In this document: positions 47,401 to 56,913 of the stretch, one piece after another
Position numbering within the stretch: position 1 is the first letter of the stretch
Layout: the number at the start of each line of letters is the position of its first letter
Source: Vicia villosa
Taxonomy: Eukaryota; Streptophyta; Magnoliopsida; Fabales; Fabaceae
Length of the DNA stretch: 64,000 nt
Assembly: GCF_029867415.1 (NCBI RefSeq)
Contig: NC_081183.1
Location: 67,530,336-67,594,335 of the forward strand
Reading direction: 5' to 3'
Notes under the pieces: model-generated
What the model was told of the DNA's origin: nothing
Database searches by the model: none
Seen by the model: the letters and a program-made list of their open reading frames with translations, nothing else
Translations under genes and position numbers: made by a program

Positions 47401-48216
47401 GAACTGAACCTAGAATAACTAATTACAAGATAATTATTTGAATTAATCACGTGATTGTGCACCCACACACCTTTTATGATAACCTCTTCTGTTGCCTGTT
47501 GCCTGTTGCCTTGTTGCCTTTTTTTTCAGTGCAGAATAGTCAAGTCCCTCGAATACGAGGACACCTCAGCAATGTTGCCCTCAGTTCATTCTCACTACAA
47601 AAGATCATAAGTCCCCAATGATGCTGCCTTCGATTCGCTTATATGATCTCGCCCCTCGAAGTTGCCTACGAAATGCTGAGGTGTCCTTTGGTTGCCTAAT
47701 AATGATGACTATTCTGATCCTTCCCTTAGACTACCCGTCCTCTTCATGGCAGGGACAGTCTTATGGCGAACGATGGTTGCGACAGCCCTTCAACCTCCAA
47801 ATAAAAGGAATTCCTACCCTCTTATGGTATGGATAGCCCTGAAAGGCTAAAAGAACCTTTTTACAATGTCAAGGTAATTTGCCCTTAATTGCTTGCTCTG
47901 GTTTAAATTCTTTTTTTACCCTTTTCTTAAAAACTTCAAGAAGGCTACGCTCATTTACGAGCTAAAGTCCTTATCTCTTCTTCTACATTTCTAAACTTTT
48001 GGTTTCAAAAGAGCAAAGCAATTAAGAGCCCATGGAAAACCATGGATGCAAAGGGTGCCTTACACCTTCCCTTTGTATAAATTACCCCCTAACTCAGTTT
48101 TCTTTTAAAAGGTTTTTTTCTGTTCTTTTAGCCTTTCATTAATTTGGATAAAATAAAAGTCGGTGGCGACTCTTGCTTACCGCGACATTTCAAAAAAGTT
48201 AGTTCACCGTATTACA
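44466..48216 (+). repeat. 3' LTR of element D (plus strand)
   Basis: 3751 bp, starting TGTCATACCCCAAAACCTGCC and ending ...CACCGTATTACA. It is the same family as the LTR of B but in the opposite orientation; the ends match 17918-22013 reversed. TATA box at 45644-45651 (TATAAATA), tRNA-like module at 46335-46412. A PPT-like sequence precedes it and no PBS follows it, so it is a 3' LTR. The rest of D must lie left of the window, beyond C. Confidence 0.85.
46335..46412 (+). other. tRNA-like module in the LTR of D
   Basis: A-box-like TTAGCACAGTTGG (46347-46359) and B-box-like GGTTCGATAC (46393-46402), 46 nt apart, on the plus strand, the sense strand of this LTR. It lies about 1.9 kb from the LTR start, as in LTR B. 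Confidence 0.6.
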
Positions 48217-48824
48217 CTTACCATACACACCCTAATTACTAACAGCTAAATATATACAAAAAAAATTAAAGTGCGGAAATTAAAGTGCGAGAAAATAAAT
48301 CTACGTTATTACAAAAAAACCTTTGCGACCTATACAACGATTTCTAGAATTTTAAAGGTAAGCAGTCGATAAGCATACATGCGACAATCACAGAGGCTTA
48401 GAAAGGGAGAAGAAGAATCGAGAGTAGTTTGAATTGGAAAAAAAATAGGTTTGAGTTTTTTTAGGTGAAGGTTAGAATTAATTAAATGATTAAGTTAATT
48501 ATTAAGTTAAACTAATTCTAATAACCTGATTAAATAATTAATTATTATGTACAAGTTATCTAATGTCTAAAATTAATGAGCTAATCCTATTTTGGTTGAA
48601 TGATTAAATATAATTATACTAATTAAAAAAAACCTAATTGTCCTAAATAAATTTAGTTGATAAAAACAAATAATTAGTCACAACTTAATTCTAAATGGTT
48701 GGTTATTTGATTAATGGTTAATTAGAAAGATAGTTTAGAAGTTAATTGGAAATTAATTAAAAAAAGAGTAATTAAAAAAAATTAGAGAGAAAGAGAAGAA
48801 AGAATTAAGGGCAAAAATATATGT

Positions 48825-48905
48825 GAGAGCTGAGTGTTGAACCCAGGCCTCTTGGCTTCTAGTCTCCTTTGCTTGCCATCCGTGCTGCAACACATAGTTG
48901 TTAAA
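48825..48905 (-). other. tRNA-like module in the LTR of E
   Basis: A-box-like AGCACGGATGGC (48885-48896) and B-box-like GGGTTCAACACTCAGC (48829-48844) on the minus strand, with the same 43-nt spacing as in LTR B. Confidence 0.55.
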
Positions 48906-49945
48906 ACATCCAACCAAACAAAATAAATATATAACAACATAGTTAGTGAAGAAATCGAGGGCAAAGTCAGAACAGGCCCCACTGCGTTTGGATGAACCAA
49001 TCATGGAATGGCAGAGAAGCATGACTTGTTGACCAGCCAATTGGGACGGGAGAGAGGTAACGAATTTTCTGCCCAGCCAATGAACGATTCCACGCGTGGT
49101 CAACTAGTCTCACACACTGTTCATCATCTTCCTCAAATTTCCTGCAGATTTAGCTTCCAAAATAGTTGTGGTTTTACATGCGAAAAAGCTACGTTTTCGT
49201 AAGAAAAAATCTGCACACATGGAACTCGTGAAAACGATCGATACAAATAATAATAAAGGCCCAGGTTGATTTAAAATCACTCCCTGATCCTGAATATGAT
49301 GTTAGTTTGGCCTAAAAATGCTTACAACAACGGAACCGATTGTAAATAGCTCTCATGCCCTAACCATGGCCTTTATGAAACGTTGCTCCTACATTCTTGT
49401 ATGAACGTTCAGTCCTGATCTAAATGGCCTTAGGAACACGTTAGTATCATCCAGTCATATTAAAACACAAGAACATACGAAATATGCAAACCAGAAATAT
49501 GGAAAAAGTTTGATGATTATGAAACACGGATTCCAGGTGCAATCACGTGTTGTAAGGTACTTCTACTTACTATACAATCCTTCAGGAGTTGAATGGAACA
49601 AGTGGACGGCTTTGAATCCTACTGAAAATAATTCTCTTGCGTGCCCTAGTTTTCTTTGATACTTTGTGCCTTGAAACCCTATTCTTTGCCAAGTCTTTTT
49701 CTCTAATTTTTGTCCCCCTTTTGCCTTAGAGTGTTAGGTATATATTTAGGTGCATTAGGGTAATAAGAATGGAAGGAGATCAAATCTTTTTATTGATGAA
49801 AATTTGATTTTTCTCTTGCACCAAAACTTTCCTTTTTTAAGCTCCACTCTATTTTCATGCTATTTCTCCCGAGTTCTTGGCCCTTAGATGATGATTTTAT
49901 TTGATTAAATGAGTGAGAATATTCCATGGCATCTTTTTGAAGGAG

Positions 49946-50820
49946 TGAAAAACACTTAGAAAGGGGGGGATTGAATAAGGGTTTCTTCTAAAAATGGTAG
50001 ACAAAAATAAATCACACAATTATTTTTATCCTGGTTCGTTGTTAACTAAACTACTCCAGTCCACCCCTGACAAGGTAATTTACCTCAACTGAGGATTTAA
50101 TCAACTAATCAAACTGATTACAATGGTTCTCCACTTAGATACCCTCTAAGTCTTCTAGATTATTCTGATCACAACTTGATCACTCTAGGAATTCCTTTTA
50201 CAATCAATGTAAAATAAATATTACAAGAGATTCAAATGCTTCTTAAAAAGCTATAATCACAAAGTGATTTTTCTCTTAAGTTTAAATTCTAATACTCACT
50301 AAAATATTACAATGTTGTGAGGTTGAAGATGAAGTCTTCTAAGCTTTTGTGTGATTTCAGTTTGACAGTGTTTTGGTTCTTTTTCGTTCAAGAGTTCTTG
50401 CTGCTTCTGAATCAGAACTTCTATATATAGGCGTTGAGGAAATGTGACCATTGGGAGCATTTAATGCTTTGCGTGAATAGTACACTGCTGCATTTAATGT
50501 TTCACTCTTTTGTCAACTACCTCGAGCCATGCTTCAGCTGCTTTTACTGACTTTGCCTTTTGTAGCTTCTAACGTTCTTTTTGTCAGTAAGAGATTTGAC
50601 GTTATAGATTTTTCATCTTGTACTTGATTTTGGACTCAGATTATGTAGAGTAAACGTTTGAATATCAGAGTCTTCAACTTTGGTGCAGATGCCACTTCTG
50701 TCTTCAGACTTGGAAGTGCTTTGAGCGTGATACCATCAGATCTTCAGAGCTTTGCTTCTGACTGCCATCTTCTGATGCTTTCTAGATCATGTTTGAATTC
50801 TGCAGGACCATCTTCTGAAT
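49946..50820 (-). repeat. Truncated copia-like LTR inside the LTR of E
   Basis: Sense (minus strand) shows a TATATATA box at 50422-50429, a leader, and an end ...CTAAGTGTTTTTCA at 49946. The U3 start is missing at 50820, where E sequence resumes. The 'cctggttcgttgttaactaaactactccagtcc' type of text is a very common interspersed repeat in pea-group genomes as I recall it. Family assignment is uncertain. No target duplication is visible, so a deletion accompanied or followed the insertion. Confidence 0.55.
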
Positions 50821-51390
50821 TTGGCTTTAGAGAGACAAATTTGTAGATAATTGAATTTCCTTAAAAATGAGCTTTGATTGGGAAATTTCTGATGAGTTAT
50901 GTGAAAGTTATGGCTGGTCAAAGTTTAGTTGACTTTTAGTTCAAAAATCCTAAATTAGAAACTTTGAGTTTTGTTAATTTCTGAACTTTCCTTGATGAAT
51001 CATGATCAAACCTTGATCAAATGATGAATATCATCTCAAAATGTGGAAGTTGACAAAAAATCAGGAGTTTTGACTGTGATTTGACCATAGTTGACTTTTA
51101 GGTCAAATCAGTCGATTGTTGATCATTTGAGCCATTGACTGAGTAATCTTGTGAATCAAGGCTTGAAAACTTTATGGATATTTTTTGAAGCGTATAGGAA
51201 ACCATGAATCCACTTGAGACATTGGAAGTTCCATATTCTTTGATGAACATCAAAACCCTAGTAGGAGACCTACCACTTAGGAGAAGCTTAGCCTGATAAA
51301 ACTTAAGTGTTCTTGAGCAGTTTGAGAACCCTAGGATATAAGGAGATCATAATATCTTGAAATATGGTGGGAAAATTTTGGGTATGACAC

Positions 51391-52705
51391 AGCTGACAAC
51401 ATATTGATTAACATTAGTAAACATGAAACACTCTACGAGTAACAACTTAGTGTATTCAGTTTCCTCTGCTTTTCAACATGATCAATTAATGCTTGATCAA
51501 GTATTCTTGAATGTCTTCTAACTCCATTGGAGGATACTGCTTAACATCAGGTTTTCTTCTTCTTCATCTTCTAAGATTCTTCTTGTAGGCATGTGATGTG
51601 TATTTCGACATTTGATTCATCATACACTTCGTGTAAGTTACCTCTTGTGGAACTTATGAAGCATGTCTTCATATTTCTACATTTATACTTTCATGCTCAG
51701 CTTCTCTCTACAGGTTTTCTCTCAGGATCTCTCATTTTCTGCTCTCTGTAGATGTATCATAAATACATACTCTGATGCTCACTTTGGATGCATACTCAGA
51801 TGCATACATGAACGCATACCTTCAAGTCTGAAGTTTGATATATTTATAGAGCTTGGTATGTTACCGTTGGAATCTAGCCGTTGCAGTTGTTTGAATACTG
51901 CTTTGAGTGCCTTCGTCTCAATTTGCTCATGAATGAAAAGTGTTGCTCTTGGCAGAACCTTATCTTCAACATGATGATTTTAGTGGATGGCGTGTTTCTT
52001 TTGGTTAAGCTTGTCTTTCCAATGCGCTGCATGTGGCTCGCTTCTTCATATTAACCTTGGGAGTTGTTATATTTAATGTTGCAACCGTTTTGCTTATGAT
52101 GATGTCTTTAATGACTTCATTTGATTCTACGCTTTTGTATTTTATTTAATTTGTATGTTGAGCTGTAGATTCTTCATTGGTTCACAAGTGACTCTGTTGA
52201 GTTTGTATTTAGTATGTCACTGCGTTATTCTATCAGAACTTCTGATCTCTTCAATATGTGATTTTTTTGTAGTAACGAATCTTCATGTATATTGATCTTC
52301 TGTTTGATTCTTTGAAGCTTGTCTGACACTCTTTCTGAAATTTCTAAGCTTGATGTATGTGATCATTGATGTTGCGTGCTCTTTCTGAATAAGCTTGTTT
52401 TCCATCTTTGCTTGTTTGCTTCTTGATCTGCTGATTTTGACAGCTTGATGTGTTATGGATCAGAACATCTGATGACTGATGTCTCGGCTTCGTTAATCTT
52501 CTGAATGTTTGATTCTTCATGTATTCTTTCATATCTGAGGTAGTTTCTGATGTATTCATTGTGCTCTTTTTATAGTGAATCCTGTATAAGCATAATATCT
52601 GCACACTAAATGAAACCATTAGTAATAAAATTGTTTCTCACAAAATATATGCTTGTTATCATCAAAACTAGATTCTGAACACAGATTCTCAATCTTGTTC
52701 TAACA
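51391..52705 (-). repeat. Element F: Maximus/SIRE-like copia LTR, interrupted by E
   Basis: In sense it starts TGTTAGAACAAGATTGAG at 52705, has TATAAATA at 51841-51848 after a 'gattccaacggtaacat' block, and continues into an A-rich leader until element E cuts it at 51391. The start sequence and promoter context match what I know of SIRE/Maximus LTRs in Fabeae. The remainder lies left of the nested block, outside the window. Confidence 0.65.
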
Positions 52706-52707
52706 TA

Positions 52708-53061
52708 TTGCACCCCATAGCCATTCTGGACGGTCGCATTTGCAGTAAACAAGGTCGTCCTCACAAACAAGTCTTGGTGCAATGGTCCCACAGCCAGCCA
52801 TAAGATGCTACCTTGGAGGATTTATTGTCATTCGTCGATCTTTATGGAATCCCTGACCTTAAGGACAAGGTCAATTTCGAGGAGGGAAGTAATGATAACA
52901 TTGGTCAAAATGAGGTGTCGTTAGATACCAGACGCATTCAAGAATTGGTGAAAGATTGGGCTATTAAAGAACAACAAATCTCAACAGTGGAAAATCTTGA
53001 ATCGCGACGTCGTAACAAACCAGCATGGATCCACGATTTTATTATGGCAACACTAAAATAA
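52708..53061 (+). pseudogene. Chromodomain end of a Ty3/gypsy Pol
   Basis: One frame from 52708 shows 'AILDGRICSKQGRPHKQVLVQ' (split here as P-AILD...QVLVQWSHS), then, after an in-frame TAA (52801-52803), 'DATLEDLLSFVDLYGIPDL' and 'DKVNFEEG'. This is the C-terminal chromodomain block of chromovirus integrases, which targets insertion to chromatin marks. A basic tail 'RRRNKPAWIHDF' and a stop at 53059-53061 follow. The 5' side is cut by element F at 52705. Confidence 0.75.
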
Positions 53062-53507
53062 AGGAGCTCTGCTAGTATCTAGTAGCAAGGTTGTTATCAT
53101 CCTTTAAAATAGGAATGCAGTTTTATATTAGTTTGTAATTCTAGAGTAATAATAGAAAATTCAATTTCATACTTTGTATATAAATTAATCAGTAGAAAAC
53201 TTTGAAAGGTATCAAAACAAATAATTAGTGAATACATCTTGCAGTTTGGCACTGACTCAAATAGTGCTCTTAATAATATTTGAAACTTGTTATATTTAGA
53301 AGTTAAAACTTTATGTAAAAATGTTATATAATTTATTTGCATGATTTTTTTATCGATAAAATTTATCAAAAATATTATTTCACAAATATTTTTAATTTTT
53401 AATTTATATAAATCGTGTTAGTTTAGTGATCCAGACATCCAGTAATAATACTCTAATCAAATTAATGACTAATATGAGTTTTTTTGTTGGCTTTTTGCAC
53501 TCTGATT
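53062..53507. other. AT-rich sequence, no gene seen
   Basis: Follows the chromodomain stop. It may be the 3' untranslated part of that gypsy element, but I see no LTR start. Short frames are without features. Confidence 0.5.
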
Positions 53508-53650
53508 CCCTGGAAAAAGGAGCCCTAGTAATCTAGAGTTTGTGCCGAGAGGTATGTGTCATGGCCAAGCATTGTTCCTACCTAGGAATCGAACCTGATA
53601 TTCTCTGGATTACGTCCTTAGCAAGAGCTCCTTTACTACTGGAGCCCAAA
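53508..53650 (-). mobile_element. tRNA-derived SINE candidate
   Basis: Minus strand: A box GCTCCAGTAGT (53635-53645) and B box GGTTCGATTCC (53585-53595), 50 nt apart, then a short tRNA-unrelated tail ending near 'ggctcctttttcc'. Head-plus-tail size of about 140 bp suits a plant SINE. I see no clear target duplication. Confidence 0.4.
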
Positions 53651-53804
53651 ATGCTGAATACTACTCTTATAATTTAGGGATTATGAAAAATATAAACAAT
53701 TTTGTGTTTATATAAAATTTTAAAGAGATTTAGTAGATTTTTTTCTTGTATTAAAATAATTTTCTTCGAAAATTAAGCAAAATAGGAATAGCAGGAAGTA
53801 GTTG

Positions 53805-53960
53805 TTCCTCCAAATGGGCTTTTGACCAATTCTGCTAGACCCATTCTATGTTGGCCCTTGAACCTCGGGTTTGTAGGGTTTGACGCGGCTATATAAATGA
53901 ATAGGCATCGTCCTTACTCTCACATTCAACCTCTGCATTTCATCATACATTTATCATTCT
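53805..53960 (+). promoter_or_regulatory. Promoter-like stretch with site II, telo-box and TATA motifs
   Basis: Within about 100 bases: TGGGCT (site II type, near 53815), a telo-box on the opposite strand (TAGGGTTT near 53876), and CTATATAAAT at about 53889-53898, followed by a pyrimidine-rich putative start region. This combination marks promoters of plant ribosomal-protein and snoRNA genes. I could not identify a gene downstream (to about 54600). Confidence 0.4.
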
Positions 53961-54984
53961 TTACTGGCATTTATAGATCTAGAAAATTTCAGTTTAGATG
54001 TAGTTGTTGTTTATCTTTATTTGATCTTGCCTTACTACACCTTTAGCTTGTTTTTGTATATATTCCATGAAAATCAAAGCTAGTCATAGAGGCGTAAATT
54101 GAATTTCCGGCGGTTTTCACGTGGTGCTTTAACCTCTCAATGTTCATGCCTCTAAAATAATTCGCCACATCTCTTATGTATTATACAAATATGGCTATGA
54201 TTACATATTATCCGCGCTTCTGAGTTTTCTGTATGAAGTATATCGGAATAATTGGTTGAATTTCTTGATATGAGCCATCTTATAATTTGTATTCCCGTTT
54301 ATTTTTTGTTATTCTTTTAGTGATATTTGGCTGTGATGATAATTTATTCAGCTTTAAGCCAGTTCTGCTTCTGAAAAATCGTGATTGATAGAGCTGTAAT
54401 ATATATTCTGAGCCTTTTCAATTTGTTCTTTTATTGTGTTTGCATCAACTGTTATTGTGATTTAGTATTGAGTTTTTCAAGAACTGTACTCTTTTTTTCT
54501 TCTGTGAATTGGATCAAGAGTCTGAATAAACTCAAATATTTTTTGTTGTCTATCAGCTTCATCTTTTGTATCCCACGAGTTTGGAGTTAAATATCAGCAC
54601 CACATTTGTTTTGAATATGTATTCAAACTTTCTAAGTTTTAATTGTTTTGCAAATTACTTGTAATCAATTACTATGTATTATGTTTAATAGTGAATTACT
54701 TTTATATGTTAATGAACGTTTAGAGTAACGTAAGAATAAGAGTGAGAGTGGTGGTTGTGATGATTATAAAAATTCCTCGTACTGAATGTCTATTGGCATG
54801 ACAGACACTTTACACCCATAGAATATGAGCAACCACTTCGTTCTGCTATCAATTTTATTTAACTATTAAAATTTTCATATATTGCATTTTGTTATTTCAT
54901 TTTAATCATTGTGTTATGTTAGTGTCATTGCGTTTACAAATGTTCCTTAAAATGGGTAATTTGAGTATAATGGAGTAATAAGCA
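53961..54984. other. No identified gene
   Basis: T-rich transcribed-looking sequence downstream of the promoter-like stretch. I looked for box C/D pairs (for example TGATGA near 54334 with CTGA near 54371) but the spacing is too short for a confident snoRNA. A 69-residue hydrophobic frame at 54381-54590 has no recognisable domain. Confidence 0.4.
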
Positions 54985-54986
54985 TA

Positions 54987-55248
54987 CTCCCTCCGTCTCA
55001 TAATAAGTGTCCCATTTGCATTTTTTCCTTGTCTCAAATTAATTGTCCATTTACAATTTCAATGCATCAATCATTATTATTTTTCCACTATTATACCCCT
55101 ATTTATTAACTTTCACGTTATTCAACTACTATTAATAGGGGTATTCTAGTAAATGATATTAACCTTTTTACTAAAACCAACACATCCAATCATTTTCTTA
55201 AAAACCGCGCATTGCTCAAATAGGACATTTATTATGAGACGGAGGGAG
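54987..55248. mobile_element. Stowaway MITE (Tc1/mariner type), 262 bp
   Basis: Terminal inverted repeats of about 32 bp begin CTCCCTCCGTCTCATAATAA at the left and read the same, with few mismatches, from the right end. TA dinucleotides flank both ends (54985-54986, 55249-55250), the mariner target. No coding capacity, so it depended on a transposase in trans. Confidence 0.95.
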
Positions 55249-55250
55249 TA

Positions 55251-56420
55251 CTTTGCAGAGCATAATTTATATCATGATTGCTTTTGCTAAGCTAACTCCT
55301 TATATTGATTGCGTGGTGTTTAAAGCCCCTTTCCAAAATTAATTGAATTGGGGTTACGCACACCTTCAAATTTGTTCTGTGTGTTTATATCCTATATTTA
55401 AATGTATATCAAAGCTCCAGCACTTGAACACGACATGACATCATAAAATACAGATGCTAGAGCTGTCCGCCTGCATTTTTGCTTGATTATTAACCTGGCT
55501 ACACTCTCCAATCATCTTCACCATGGTGATTCCAAACTAGAATTGAAATGAAACTCTAAATTTCAAAGCCGACTCGCACTAACCAGAAGCCGACTCGCAC
55601 TAACCAGATCATCTGCAGCACTTTGTTTTTCATTTTTTACACTTTGTTTTTCATTTTTTACACTCCCTCTAAAGCTGCAGCATTTTCTTTTTCACTTTTT
55701 ATACTCCACATCATCTTCTCTCTTTTATTTAATAATTCAACACTTATTTAACTCATTACCCTACTTTATCACTTTTATTTTATATTTTTACTTTTATATT
55801 TTGTTTTTTGTGATTATATAATAAAATAATAAAATATAATAAAGTAAGATGAGTATTTTGGCAAGTTTGCCAAGTGTCCAATTTTTAAATGCCTTGCTAT
55901 TTTAAAATATCCTATTAATAGTAAACTATATTTGTCTGTAATTATTTTTAAATATTTTAATTTATTAATTCTTAACAACTCAATAATTAATAATTCCTTA
56001 GCAATTAATGATTTTTGATACACTTTTATACTTTCAAATATTTGTATTCAATATTCAATATTTTTGATACAATTCTACGCTTTCCAATATCTGTATTTAA
56101 TATTCAATATTTTTTTCTCATAAATAAATAACCCAACAAATAATGACTGAAAACCCTTCATATAAGATTCCAAACGCATCGCGTTCCAATAAACCAATTC
56201 GGCGCCGCTTCAACTATAATGTCTGGAAATCTACCCTTTGAATTCAATTCTCTCTTCTTCCAATCCATATTGTGTTGCAAATCTCTTCTCTTTTCCCAAT
56301 CTATTTTCTCTTTTCCCGTTCCTATTCATCTCATCATTAATTTCTTCTCCCAATTCATATTTTACAATGGAATCTTGACTCCAATTTTCTAGGTATTCTA
56401 TATCAAATTATATTGCTTTA
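55251..56420. other. AT-rich sequence with two short tandem duplications
   Basis: No gene recognised. 'gccgactcgcactaaccaga' is repeated in tandem at about 55568-55608, and a 'cactttgtttttcatttttta' unit is repeated at about 55619-55665. The stretch from about 56150 becomes pyrimidine-rich and leads into the possible small gene at 56424. Confidence 0.5.
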
Positions 56421-56423
56421 ACA

Positions 56424-56913
56424 TATATAAATAGGAACAATTTCATCGATTTTCAATCACACTCCTTCTGATAAGGAGGGATTGCTTTTTCGATTCTTCC
56501 AAAAGGTAACTTTTTGATCGTTTTTGTGTTGAAAAATATTGCCTTTTTCTATTTAGTTTGAAATGAGTTTTGCTTAATTTGTGTTGTTATATTTGTTTTT
56601 CTATTGTTTTGTTGTGAAAAATATCATCTTTAGGGTTTAATTTGAATGGGTTTTGCTTTCTCTGTTAACAAAAATAGTTTTTGGTGATTCTTCATTCTGA
56701 TTGTTCCTAATTCAATAATCCGAAACAATTGCATATTGATTAATTTTTTTTGTAGGTATAAGGAAAGGAAATATGATCAAAAACAATTGATTGGATCTGA
56801 TGGAATGTTGTCTTCACATTCAGCTATATGTTCTTGCTACGACGGTTGGATTTTATGAAGGATTTGTTGGACTGCTTTTTGCTACTGCTTTGGTTCTAGC
56901 TATCATGATATGA
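56424..56913 (+). CDS. Possible small spliced gene, 37-aa hydrophobic peptide
   Basis: TATATAAATA lies at 56424-56433. A likely first exon ends ...CCAAAAG at 56505. A 250-bp T-rich intron with GTAAC donor (56506) and TTTTTTTGTAG acceptor (56755) follows. Exon 2 contains a five-codon upstream frame (ATG at 56773) and then a 37-codon frame at 56800-56913 starting MECCLHIQLYVLATTV. Its second half (about residues 21-37) is a hydrophobic segment long enough to span a membrane. I do not recognise the peptide. The structure is gene-like but each signal is common, and the ORF is short enough to be chance. Confidence 0.35.

Larger units (their letters stand above)
48217..51390 (-). repeat. LTR of element E (interrupted, incomplete)
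   Basis: B-family LTR on the minus strand, starting at 51390 in sense (TGTCATACCCAAAATTTTCCC). The part equivalent to about 18715-21155 of LTR B is at 48217-49945, and the part equivalent to 21480-22013 is at 50821-51390. Between them is a copia-like LTR fragment replacing about 325 bases. Its sense-3' end is missing because D inserted here. No PPT precedes its start, so 51390 is probably the outer edge of a 5' LTR. Confidence 0.78.

Noticed and set aside
52344..52619. 91-residue minus-strand frame
   Set aside because: Falls in the U3 of copia LTR F, with no domain or codon bias.
54320..54380. Box C/D snoRNA
   Set aside because: C-like and D-like boxes are present, but only about 40 bases apart and without a terminal stem.
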